Source: Pelobacter propionicus DSM 2379 (GTDB lineage: Bacteria; Desulfobacterota; Desulfuromonadia; Geobacterales; Pseudopelobacteraceae). Taken from it: a stretch of 64,000 nucleotides of DNA. The stretch covers positions 310,001 through 374,000 of the forward strand of contig NC_008609.1 in the NCBI RefSeq assembly GCF_000015045.1, in the 5' to 3' direction. The notes under the pieces are model-generated. The model ran no database searches. It had not been told where the DNA came from and saw only the letters and a list, made by a program, of their open reading frames with translations. Both the position numbers and the translations under genes were made by a program. Every line of letters starts with the position of its first letter. The first letter of the stretch is position 1. This document shows, one piece after another, positions 34,058 through 42,012 of this stretch.

Positions 34058-35503
34058 ATGAACTTGGCAAAACAGGACGAATATCTGAATGAATGGCTGG
34101 ACCACGAGGCGTGCGCCGAAGAGATGCTTCCCCTGATCGGCCGCCTCTACCGGGAGAAGAGCATTGTCACCACCATCTACGGTCGTTCACTGGTGCACAG
34201 CACCGCCATCGAGATCCTGACAGCCCATCGTTTTGCCCGGCGGATCCTGGACAGGGAACTGTCGGTCCGTCAGACCTTCCCGGTTTTGCAGGCGATCTCC
34301 AAACTGGATCTCGCTCCGGCGCGCATCGATCTGGGCAAACTGGCTGTCCGCTACGCGGGGCAGGAGGGGAGCCTCTCCCTGGACCAGTATGTGGCACAGG
34401 AGCTGGCCACGGTCAACACCGGCTGCGGCCCCCTGCTGGACGAGCCCCAGGATATCGTCCTCTACGGCTTCGGCCGCATCGGCCGCCTGCTGGCCCGCAT
34501 CCTGGTGGAGAAGAAGGGGGGGGGCGAGAAGTTCCGCCTCAAGGCCTTCGTGGTGCGCAAGGGAGCCGCCGACGACCTGCTCAAGCGTGCCAGCCTGCTG
34601 CAGCGCGACTCCGTGCACGGCCACTTCGGCGGCATCATCACCGTTGACGAAGAGGAGAACGCCATCATCGCCAACGGCAACATGATCCGCCTGATCTATT
34701 CCGATTCCCCCGAGAGTGTGGACTATACCCAGTATGGCATCAACAACGCCATCCTGATCGACAACACCGGCAAGTGGCGCGACCGCGAGGGGCTGGGCAG
34801 GCACCTGAAGGCGCCCGGCATCAGCAAGGTGATCCTGACCGCTCCGGGCAAGGGGGACATCCCCAACGTGGTGCCGGGCATCAATAACGAGCTGATCACC
34901 CCGGAGGAGAACATCTTCTCGGCCGCCAGCTGCACCACCAACGCCATCGTGCCGGTGCTGAAAACCCTCAACGACCGTTTCGGCATCGTCCACTGCCACA
35001 TGGAGACCTGCCACTCCTACACCAACGACCAGAACCTGATCGACAACTACCATAAGGCATCCCGCCGCGGCAGAAGCGCTGCCCTGAACATGGTCATCAC
35101 CGAGACCGGTGCGGCCAAGGCGGTGGCCAAGGTGGTTCCGTCGCTTGCTGGCAAGCTGACCGGCAACGCCATTCGCGTGCCCACCCCCAACGTCTCCCTG
35201 GCGATCCTCAACATGGAGCTGACCCAGGAGGTGACGGTGGAGGAGGTCAACAACTACCTGCGGGACATCTCCCTGGAGTCTCCCCTGCAGAACCAGATCG
35301 GCTACACCAACTGCCCCGAGGTCGTCTCCAGCGACTTCGTCGGCTCCCGGCAGGCCGGAGTGGTGGATTCCCTGGCCACCATCGCCGAGGGGAAGCGCTG
35401 CGTTCTCTACGTCTGGTACGACAACGAGTACGGCTACAGCTGCCAGGTAGTGCGCATGGTACAGAAGATGGCCGGGGTGGAGCTCCCCTCGCTGCCGCTG
35501 TAG
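34058..35503 (+). CDS. Glyceraldehyde-3-phosphate dehydrogenase, long N-terminally extended form
   Basis: A 481-residue enzyme. Residues ~1-130 are an extra helical domain not found in the classical 330-residue GapA. The Rossmann domain begins at IVLYGFGRIGRLLARIL (~148-164), and the catalytic cysteine is in SAASCTTNAIVP (~291). Long GAPDHs of this type occur beside a normal GapA in several proteobacteria and may serve gluconeogenesis; direction and cofactor are not readable here. GGAGGGAAACGG precedes the ATG and a strong terminator follows. Confidence 0.88.
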   Translation: MNLAKQDEYLNEWLDHEACAEEMLPLIGRLYREKSIVTTIYGRSLVHSTAIEILTAHRFARRILDRELSVRQTFPVLQAISKLDLAPARIDLGKLAVRYAGQEGSLSLDQYVAQELATVNTGCGPLLDEPQDIVLYGFGRIGRLLARILVEKKGGGEKFRLKAFVVRKGAADDLLKRASLLQRDSVHGHFGGIITVDEEENAIIANGNMIRLIYSDSPESVDYTQYGINNAILIDNTGKWRDREGLGRHLKAPGISKVILTAPGKGDIPNVVPGINNELITPEENIFSAASCTTNAIVPVLKTLNDRFGIVHCHMETCHSYTNDQNLIDNYHKASRRGRSAALNMVITETGAAKAVAKVVPSLAGKLTGNAIRVPTPNVSLAILNMELTQEVTVEEVNNYLRDISLESPLQNQIGYTNCPEVVSSDFVGSRQAGVVDSLATIAEGKRCVLYVWYDNEYGYSCQVVRMVQKMAGVELPSLPL

Positions 35504-35532
35504 GCTGAGGCGCGGTTTCGGATAGTGCCGTG

Positions 35533-35561
35533 GGGCCACGACCAGAGTCGTGGCCCTTTTT
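35533..35561 (+). terminator. Intrinsic terminator after the GAPDH gene
   Basis: GGGCCACGAC pairs with GTCGTGGCCC (10 bp, 4-nt loop), followed by TTTTTGTTT. Confidence 0.92.
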
Positions 35562-35759
35562 GTTTCAGTGGACGCTGGGCAGTTTCGCCGCATCCGGTGA
35601 TGCTTCTGATGAAAAATGCGCCACATCCCTGGGGTTAGGCAGCCCTGTGAACGATAACTAGCTGCAATAAGGTGATTGTTTGTGGCTGGTTGTTTTGGCA
35701 TGGGGTGAGCATGGAGGGTTATGAACCCTGTGACCGTAACCATCACCGAGGAGCGCTCA

Positions 35760-36974
35760 ATGCCCGATTCCCTGCTGGACCTGACCATCCATGACCTTGT
35801 GTCCCGCCATCCGGAGACAGTGCCGGTTTTAAGCTCCAACGGTCTCCACCTGTTTGTTGATCAGCAGGTGCGGGAAGTCTTTGGCCGGGCATTGACCCTG
35901 CGTACCGCCCTGCGGGCGGCTGGCATCAATGTGGAATCGTTTTGCAGGCTGCTGAATGACGCCATCGCCGTCGAATCCCTGAACTCGGCCCATTCCCCTT
36001 CCCGTCCCCTGAATCTGTTCGCCCTGCTCCCCTGTCCTCTCAAGGTGCCGCTGGAGGAGGCCGTGAACGACTTCCTGGAGGAGCTTGGCCCCCAGGAGCG
36101 CGCCGGACTCACCTGCCGCATCGAGGGGAACGCCAACAACCAGATCGAGTACGCCGACTACGCGGATCATTTCCAGAGCGTGGATGAGATTCCGGACATT
36201 GTCATCACCCCCGGCTTCAACAGCTTCTACCATCCCGGCTTTGTGCGGCGTTTCATCCAGAGCGGATGCTTCGCTGCTGTCAACCTCTCCTCCGGCGACC
36301 GGCATCTCTCCCCCCTGGGGGTGGTGGACCCGGACAGCCACTATTCCCTGCTGGCCATGAACCTGCTGCTGCCGGTGGTGGACCATACCCGCCTGGGGAA
36401 TCGCCCCCTCCCGCGGCGCTGGGAGGATCTGCTGGATCCGGTGTACGAGAAGAGCATCGCCATCCGGGGCAACCGGGTGGGGACCTTCTGCGAAACCCTG
36501 TTGCTCTCCCTGTTCAAGGATTTCGGCCAGGAGGGGCTTAAGAGTCTGGGGCGCAATGTTGCCTGGGGATGGCACCCCTCCCAGATGGTCAAGGCCGCCG
36601 GCAGCGGTCAGCAGGAGACCCCAGCCATCAGCGTCATGCCGCTCTTCTTCGCCAACACCATCAAGAACCGCGACAGGGTCAGCGTGATCTGGCCCGAGGA
36701 TGGCGCCCTGGTCAGTCCGGTCACCATGCTGGTCAAAAGCGAAAAGCGGGAGCAGTTGCGCCCCCTGATCGACTTCCTTATCGGCCCGCGGGTGGCCGCC
36801 ATCTGCGCCGGAGCCTCCTTCCCCGCCCTGCACCCGGCGGTTGACAACCGGCTGCCAAAAGACGCCCGCTTCAAGTGGATCGGCTGGGAGTACGTCAAGA
36901 ACAACGACCTCAAGAGTCTGATCGCCGAGACCAATGCCATCTTCCTGGCCTCCTTCCGCGGGGAAGAGCGGTGA
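35760..36974 (+). CDS. Cytoplasmic solute-binding-like protein with N-terminal helical (DUF1858-like) domain
   Basis: A 404-residue protein. Residues ~5-65 form a small helical domain like DUF1858 (LTIHDLVSRHPETVPVLSSNGL), and ~80-395 resemble a type II periplasmic binding protein of the iron/polyamine/molybdate kind (VDEIPDIVITPGFNSFYHPGF). There is no signal peptide or lipobox, so it should stay in the cytoplasm. The ATG at 35760 has GAGGAG 6 nt upstream; an ATG 39 bp earlier is a weaker choice. It overlaps the GTPase gene by 4 bp. No function assigned. Confidence 0.65.
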   Translation: MPDSLLDLTIHDLVSRHPETVPVLSSNGLHLFVDQQVREVFGRALTLRTALRAAGINVESFCRLLNDAIAVESLNSAHSPSRPLNLFALLPCPLKVPLEEAVNDFLEELGPQERAGLTCRIEGNANNQIEYADYADHFQSVDEIPDIVITPGFNSFYHPGFVRRFIQSGCFAAVNLSSGDRHLSPLGVVDPDSHYSLLAMNLLLPVVDHTRLGNRPLPRRWEDLLDPVYEKSIAIRGNRVGTFCETLLLSLFKDFGQEGLKSLGRNVAWGWHPSQMVKAAGSGQQETPAISVMPLFFANTIKNRDRVSVIWPEDGALVSPVTMLVKSEKREQLRPLIDFLIGPRVAAICAGASFPALHPAVDNRLPKDARFKWIGWEYVKNNDLKSLIAETNAIFLASFRGEER

Positions 36975-37669
36975 GGCTGGTCACCGTTGCCGGCCCGCCG
37001 TCGTCGGGCAAGACCGCTGTCACCATCAAGGCCCTGAGCTCGCTCATGCGGGAGGGGGCGAGGGTGGGGGTGGTCAAGTTCGACAGCCTCTCCACCCAGG
37101 ATCAGTCCCTGTACGAGAAACAGGGGATCCCGGTCACCACCGGCATATCCGGCAACCTCTGCCCCGACCACTTCTTTGTCAGCAATGCCGAAGACTGCCT
37201 GACCTGGGGTGTGGAGAGCGGTTTCGACCTGCTGGTGATCGAGAGCGCCGGCCTGTGCAACCGCTGCGCCCCTCACATCCAGGGGGTGCTGGCGGTCTGC
37301 GTGATAGACAACCTGAGCGGCGTGGATACCCCCAGGAAGATCGGCCCCATGCTGAAGATGGCCGACCTGGTGGTGATCACCAAGGGGGACATCGTTTCCC
37401 AGGCCGAACGGGAGGTCTTCGCCTATCGGGTGCGCCAGGTGAATGGCCCGGCAACCATCCTGCAGGTCAACGGCCTGACCGGCCAGGGGGGGCACGAGCT
37501 GGGCAGGCTTTTGATGAGCGCTCCTGAGACGGATCAGTTGGAGGGGCGTTTGCTGCGCTTCAGCATGCCGGCTGCGCTCTGCTCCTACTGCCTGGGGCAG
37601 CGCAAGATCGGCAGCGACTACCAGATGGGTAACGTCAGGAAGATGTGCTTCCAGGGGGAACTGCCATGA
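36971..37669 (+). CDS. HypB/CooC-like SIMIBI GTPase with C-terminal cysteine motif
   Basis: A 232-residue P-loop protein: Walker A GPPSSGKT (residues ~8-15), VIESAGLCNRC (~93-103) where HypB has its ENxGNLVCP metal-binding switch, and TKGD (~136-139) in place of the usual NKxD. The C-terminal region has CSYCLGQRKIG and MCFQG. The cysteine pairs suggest a metal or cluster site. The GTG start overlaps the previous stop and has GGAAGAG upstream. It is probably a metallochaperone or activation GTPase for an unknown enzyme. Confidence 0.7.
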   Translation: MRLVTVAGPPSSGKTAVTIKALSSLMREGARVGVVKFDSLSTQDQSLYEKQGIPVTTGISGNLCPDHFFVSNAEDCLTWGVESGFDLLVIESAGLCNRCAPHIQGVLAVCVIDNLSGVDTPRKIGPMLKMADLVVITKGDIVSQAEREVFAYRVRQVNGPATILQVNGLTGQGGHELGRLLMSAPETDQLEGRLLRFSMPAALCSYCLGQRKIGSDYQMGNVRKMCFQGELP

Positions 37670-38679
37670 ACGGCGACCGCATCACCACCCTGTTGCGGAT
37701 GGACGGTGACGAACTGCTGCGCAGCGAGCCGAACCTGCGGGACTTTTTCGCCAGCCTGGGGCTCTGCCTCCCGCGTGAAGGGGAGAGCGCGACCGACTAC
37801 TTTGCCTCCCTCGAATCCGGGCTGCTGGAGGATCTGGGCATCGAGCGCAGCGAGCTCGGCGAGCGCTTCGCCGCCTTTGTCCGGCTCATGGATGGTCTGA
37901 AGAGCGCCCGCCTCAATCAGGGGGTGGAGTCGGTCACCATCCGGGGGGGGCACGACAAGGACGGCAACCAGGAGGCGCTGGAACTGACCGTCAGGCCGGG
38001 AGAGGTGATCAGCATCGTCGGTCCCACCGGCTCGGGAAAAAGCCGACTTTTGGCCGACATCGAGTGGATGGCCCAGGGGGACAGTCCCACCGGCCGGATC
38101 ATCCTGATTAACGGTCAGGCGCCGGAGGCCGGCAAGCGTTTCTCCATCGATCACAAGCTGGTGGCCCAGCTCTCCCAGAACATGAACTTCGTCATGGACA
38201 TGACCGTGGAGGAGTTCGTCGCCATGCACGCCGAGAGCCGCATGGTGGAAGATGTGGCAGGGGTTACCGCCACCATCATCGGACTGGCCAACGACCTGGC
38301 GGGCGAGAAGTTCTCCCCCGCCACGCCGGTAACCTCCCTCTCCGGTGGCCAGTCCCGGGCCCTGATGATCGCCGACACCTCCTGTCTGAGCAGCTCCCCC
38401 ATCGTGCTGATCGACGAGATCGAGAATGCCGGCATCGACCGCAAGCGGGCGGTGCGCACCCTGGTGGACAAGCGCAAGATCGTGCTCATGGCCACCCACG
38501 ACCCGGTCCTGGCCCTGATGGGGGACCGTCGTCTGGTGATCAAAAACGGCGGCATCTCCCGCATACTGGAGACCAGTGCTGTTGAGCGGGCCAACCTCTC
38601 CCGCTTCGAGGAGATGGACAACTGCCTCCAGGCGGTGCGCAACGCCCTGCGCAGGGGAGAGCGGATCGAGGGGGTATGA
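37666..38679 (+). CDS. Soluble ABC-type ATPase without a membrane partner
   Basis: A 337-residue protein. Residues ~1-80 look like the helical domain of the solute-binding-like protein (LLRSEPNLRDFFASLGLCLP...), followed by a complete ABC domain: Walker A GPTGSGKS (~119-126), Q-loop QLSQNMN, signature LSGGQSRAL, Walker B IVLIDEIENAG and H-loop MATHD. No membrane domain gene is adjacent, so it may be a mechano-ATPase rather than a transporter part, as with the AtwA component of methyl-CoM reductase activation (analogy only). It overlaps the GTPase gene by 4 bp. Confidence 0.75.
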   Translation: MNGDRITTLLRMDGDELLRSEPNLRDFFASLGLCLPREGESATDYFASLESGLLEDLGIERSELGERFAAFVRLMDGLKSARLNQGVESVTIRGGHDKDGNQEALELTVRPGEVISIVGPTGSGKSRLLADIEWMAQGDSPTGRIILINGQAPEAGKRFSIDHKLVAQLSQNMNFVMDMTVEEFVAMHAESRMVEDVAGVTATIIGLANDLAGEKFSPATPVTSLSGGQSRALMIADTSCLSSSPIVLIDEIENAGIDRKRAVRTLVDKRKIVLMATHDPVLALMGDRRLVIKNGGISRILETSAVERANLSRFEEMDNCLQAVRNALRRGERIEGV

Positions 38680-38703
38680 GGTAAGTGAGGAGGTAGGAGA
38701 GCC

Positions 38704-39672
38704 ATGGCCATCATCTCCGCCAGCAGACGCAGCGACATACCGGCCTTCTTTGCCCACTGGTTTATGGAACGGGTGCGCCAGGGCTTCTTCCACCGGGTCA
38801 ATCCCTTTAACGCCCATCAGGTCAAGGCGATAAGTCTCAGGCCGGAGGACGTGGACGCCATCGTGTTCTGGACCAAAAATCCCAAGCCGCTCTTCCCCTT
38901 TTTAGCTGAACTGGATGACCGGGGACTCAACTACTATGTCCAGTTCACCCTCAATCCCTATGAACGGTCCTTCGAGCCCAACCTTCCCTCTCTGTCCGAG
39001 CGGATCCATACCTTCCGCACCCTGAGCGAGATGATCGGTCCCCGGCGGCTGGTCTGGCGCTACGACCCGCTGATCCTCAGCAGCCGCACACCCCTGGAGT
39101 ACCACAGGGAAATGTTCGACCGTATGGCCACGGAGTTGCGTGGCGCAAGCCTACGGGTCATGTTCAGCTTCCTGGACTTCTACGGCAAGGCCAGGGGCCG
39201 CCTCAGGGGCATCCAACGGGAGCAGGGGGTCGTAATCCAAGACGTCAGGGGGGAGGGGTTCGCGGCGGAGCGCTGGAGGTTGCTGGCGGATATGCGCGCA
39301 AGCGCGGAAGACAACGGCATGGAGCTCTGCTCCTGCGCGGAGGCGGAGGAGCTGGAGCGGATCGGTATCCGGCATGGCCACTGCATCGACGGAGGTCTGG
39401 TGCGGGAACTGTTCGGCAACCGGGGAAACTTTTCCAAGGACAAGTATCAGCGCAAGGAGTGCGGCTGCGTGGAGTCGGTGGACATGGGGGCCTACAACAG
39501 CTGCCCCTTTCAGTGCGTCTACTGCTATGCCAATGCCAGCCCGAAGGCGGTCGCCGCCAACCTGAAGAAGCACAATCCAACAGGATCGGCCCTGATCGGA
39601 GACTATCCGTTGGAGCGGTCAGCCGTCAGGCCCGTGAAGGAGACGGAGAGCGGCCAGCATCCCCTGTTCTGA
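38704..39672 (+). CDS. DUF1848 protein with C-terminal CxxxCxxC motif
   Basis: A 322-residue protein with the DUF1848 pattern: MAIISASRRSDIPAF, VDAIVFWTKNPKPLFPFL (~55-72) and FTLNPYERSFEPNLPS. Near residue 266 it has SCPFQCVYCYANAS, a radical-SAM-type CxxxCxxC, but at the C-terminal end of the barrel-like sequence, as in a permuted radical SAM protein. Three more cysteines (CSCAE, ECGC) occur just before. It starts 24 bp after the ABC gene with GGAGG upstream and is probably in the same operon. Reaction unknown. Confidence 0.8.
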   Translation: MAIISASRRSDIPAFFAHWFMERVRQGFFHRVNPFNAHQVKAISLRPEDVDAIVFWTKNPKPLFPFLAELDDRGLNYYVQFTLNPYERSFEPNLPSLSERIHTFRTLSEMIGPRRLVWRYDPLILSSRTPLEYHREMFDRMATELRGASLRVMFSFLDFYGKARGRLRGIQREQGVVIQDVRGEGFAAERWRLLADMRASAEDNGMELCSCAEAEELERIGIRHGHCIDGGLVRELFGNRGNFSKDKYQRKECGCVESVDMGAYNSCPFQCVYCYANASPKAVAANLKKHNPTGSALIGDYPLERSAVRPVKETESGQHPLF

Positions 39673-39687
39673 GGGAAAGAGGGACGC

Positions 39688-39716
39688 AAAAAAGCCCGGA
39701 AGACGGATCTTCCGAG
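39688..39716 (-). terminator. Terminator of the rplU-rpmA operon
   Basis: On the minus strand GCTCGGAAGA pairs with TCTTCCGGGC around a 3-4-nt loop and is followed by TTTTTTGCG. It also separates the convergent DUF1848 gene. Confidence 0.88.
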
Positions 39717-39743
39717 CTCTGCATGCCGTGTTAAAGCGGAGTG

Positions 39744-39998
39744 CTAGTTGGGGTAAACGGAAACCTTCTTTCGGTCGCGACCCATGCGCTCGAAGGTTAC
39801 GATGCCCTCGATCAGCGCGAACAGGGTGTAGTCCTTGCCGCAACCCACGTTGTTGCCGGGGTGGATCTGGGTTCCACGCTGACGATAGATGATGTTGCCT
39901 GCCTTGACGGTTTCGCCGCCGAATTTCTTGCAGCCGAGACGCTGGCCTTTCGAGTCCCTGCCGTTACGTGAACTTCCGCCCGCTTTTTTATGTGCCAT
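39744..39998 (-). CDS. rpmA: 50S ribosomal protein L27
   Basis: 84 residues starting [16 protein letters not shown] and continuing [21 protein letters not shown], all standard for L27, whose N-terminus reaches the peptidyl-transferase centre. It starts 27 bp after rplU with AGGAAAA upstream. The gene obgE, often next in this operon, is absent; a terminator ends the unit. Confidence 0.98.
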   Translation of the reverse strand: MAHKKAGGSSRNGRDSKGQRLGCKKFGGETVKAGNIIYRQRGTQIHPGNNVGCGKDYTLFALIEGIVTFERMGRDRKKVSVYPN

Positions 39999-40025
39999 TT
40001 TCCTGACTCCTGGGAAAAGATGTAA

Positions 40026-40334
40026 TTATGCGCTGATTTTCTCGATCTTGAGCACGGTCTTGTGCTGACGGTGGCCGCGCAGTTTGCGAGTGCCCTTGCG
40101 ACGCTTGGACTTGAACACGAGAATCTTCTTGTCCTTGCCCTGGACTGCAATCTTGGCGGTTACCGTGGCGCCTGCCACATGGGGCGCACCCACCACGATC
40201 TTCTCGCCGCCGATCATCAGTACTTCGCCGAATTCGACGCTGTCGCCAACCTCGCCGACAAGCTTCTCAACCTTGAGGAATTCGCCCTCGGCTACCTTAT
40301 ATTGTTTGCCACCGGTCTTGATAACTGCATACAT
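40026..40334 (-). CDS. rplU: 50S ribosomal protein L21
   Basis: 102 residues starting MYAVIKTGGKQYKVAEGEFLKVEKL and ending KRRKGTRKLRGHRQ...TVLKIEKISA, diagnostic of L21, which binds 23S rRNA. GGAGAAATGAT precedes the ATG. A strong promoter with a palindromic spacer lies 40 bp upstream. Co-transcribed with rpmA. Confidence 0.98.
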   Translation of the reverse strand: MYAVIKTGGKQYKVAEGEFLKVEKLVGEVGDSVEFGEVLMIGGEKIVVGAPHVAGATVTAKIAVQGKDKKILVFKSKRRKGTRKLRGHRQHKTVLKIEKISA

Positions 40335-40373
40335 ATCATTTCTCCATGCGCATCATTTTTAAAAGAGTTTTGA

Positions 40374-40402
40374 ACTATAGTGACCAAAGGGTCACAAGTC
40401 AA
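40374..40402 (-). promoter_or_regulatory. rplU promoter with palindromic spacer
   Basis: On the minus strand TTGACT (40402-40397), 17 bp and TATAGT (40379-40374). The spacer holds a perfect inverted repeat GTGACC-N4-GGTCAC (40380-40395), a possible operator placed where a bound protein would block RNA polymerase. Confidence 0.8.
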
Positions 40403-40448
40403 GTAAAAAGTTGGCTTGGCCACGGCTCGTGCCAGTTGCTTCGCCTGT

Positions 40449-41972
40449 TCAGCTGATGATGATTTCGAACTGTTCCTGGTGGAAGCCCGGTTTGGCGCGC
40501 ACGGTAATGCGCTTCCTGAACTTCTTCTCCAGTTCCTCCAGCCCCCGCCGCTCCTCGTCGTAGAGCAGGTCAGCCACCTGGGGGTGCACCGACACCATGG
40601 CCTTGGTGCCGCGGGAGTCCAGCATCTCGCGCCGCAGTTCCCGGAAGATCTCGTGGCAGACGGTTGTCTTGGACTTGATGTAGCCGCGCCCCTCGCAGTA
40701 GGTGCACGGTTCGCACATCATGCGGCCGATGCTCTCCCGCACCCTTTTTCTGGTCATCTCCACCAGCCCCAGCTCGGAGATCTTGAGGATGTTTGTTTTG
40801 GACTTGTCGCTCTTCAGGGTGTCTTCCAGGGCGGTGAATACCTTGTCCCGGTTGACCTCCTTTTCCATGTCGATGAAGTCGATGATGATGATGCCGCCGA
40901 TGTTGCGCAGCCTGAGCTGGTAGGCTATCTCCTTGACCGCCTCCAGGTTTGTCTTGAGGATCGTGTCCTCCAGGTTGTGCTTGCCCACGAAACGGCCGGT
41001 GTTGACGTCGATGGCGGTCAGGGCCTCGGTCTGCTCGATGATGATGTAGCCGCCCGACTTGAGCCATACCTTGCGTCCCAGGGCGCGGCTGATTTCCACC
41101 TCCAGGCCGAAGTGGTCGAAGATCGGCTCCTCGTCGTCGTAGAGCTCGATGGAGTACTTCATCTTGGGCATGAAGGTGGTGATGAACTGGACGATGCGGT
41201 CATAGTCCGGCTTGGAGTCGACGATGATCGTGTCCACCTGCTCGGTAACGATGTCGCGCACCACCTTCTGGATCACGTCCAGGTCGGAGTGGATCAGGGA
41301 GGGGGCCGGCGCGTTCTCCTTGCGCTTGGTGATCTCGCCCCACAGGGTGGAGAGGTACTGCATGTCCGACAGCAGATCCTCCTCACTCTTTCCCTCGGAG
41401 ACGGTCCTGACGATGTAGCCGGAGCCGGGCTGCTTGAGCCGCTCAACCGCCTCGCGCAGGCGTTCGCGCTCGTTCTCTTCCTCGATGCGGCGCGAGATGC
41501 CCACGTGGTCCACGGTGGGCATGTAGACCAGGTGGCGCCCCGGCAGGGAGATGTGGGAGGTGATGCGGGCCCCCTTGGTGCCGATGGGCTCCTTGGAGAT
41601 CTGTACCAAGAGCTCCTGTCCCTCCTGGAGCAGCTCCTCGATGGGGTGCAGCGGTTTGAAATCGGGCTGGCTGGCCGGCAGCTGGTCGCCGTTCGGCTCG
41701 TGCTCCTTCTTGCCGTTGTACAGCAGCGATTCGTACTCCTCGATGGCGTCGAATACGTCGGCCACGTACAAAAAGGCCGCCTTTTCAAGCCCGATGTCCA
41801 CGAAGGCGGCCTGCATGCCGGGCAGGACGCGGATGACCCTGCCCTTGTAGATATTGCCGATGATTCCCTTTTCCCGGGTGCGCTCGATGTGCAGTTCGGC
41901 GATGGTGCCGTTCTCAATCAGCGCGATACGGGTTTCATGGGACGTGGCGTTGATAACCAGCTCTGTTGCCAT
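40449..41972 (-). CDS. rng: Ribonuclease G
   Basis: A 507-residue RNase E/G-family endoribonuclease: S1 domain near residues 35-130 (GNIYKGRVIRVLPGMQAAFVDIG in part), 5'-sensor, and the DNase-I-like catalytic domain with ALTAIDVNTGRFVG (~302-315) and IIIDFIDME (~345). The zinc-link cysteines are in CEPCTYCEGRG. There is no long C-terminal degradosome scaffold, so RNase G rather than E. It lies 40 bp after the radical SAM gene. Confidence 0.95.
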   Translation of the reverse strand: MATELVINATSHETRIALIENGTIAELHIERTREKGIIGNIYKGRVIRVLPGMQAAFVDIGLEKAAFLYVADVFDAIEEYESLLYNGKKEHEPNGDQLPASQPDFKPLHPIEELLQEGQELLVQISKEPIGTKGARITSHISLPGRHLVYMPTVDHVGISRRIEEENERERLREAVERLKQPGSGYIVRTVSEGKSEEDLLSDMQYLSTLWGEITKRKENAPAPSLIHSDLDVIQKVVRDIVTEQVDTIIVDSKPDYDRIVQFITTFMPKMKYSIELYDDEEPIFDHFGLEVEISRALGRKVWLKSGGYIIIEQTEALTAIDVNTGRFVGKHNLEDTILKTNLEAVKEIAYQLRLRNIGGIIIIDFIDMEKEVNRDKVFTALEDTLKSDKSKTNILKISELGLVEMTRKRVRESIGRMMCEPCTYCEGRGYIKSKTTVCHEIFRELRREMLDSRGTKAMVSVHPQVADLLYDEERRGLEELEKKFRKRITVRAKPGFHQEQFEIIIS

Positions 41973-42012
41973 GGAAAAACCCCTCTATATGTCAATGTAA
42001 GCATTTTACCGG

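Noticed and set aside
34187-35839. 550-codon minus-strand frame opposite the GAPDH gene
   Set aside because: The plus strand encodes an unmistakable GAPDH; the opposite frame is rich in G/V/A/D/Q shadow composition.
35760-38679. Ordinary ABC importer for iron or molybdate
   Set aside because: No signal peptide on the binding-like protein, no permease gene, and a GTPase lies between the two parts.
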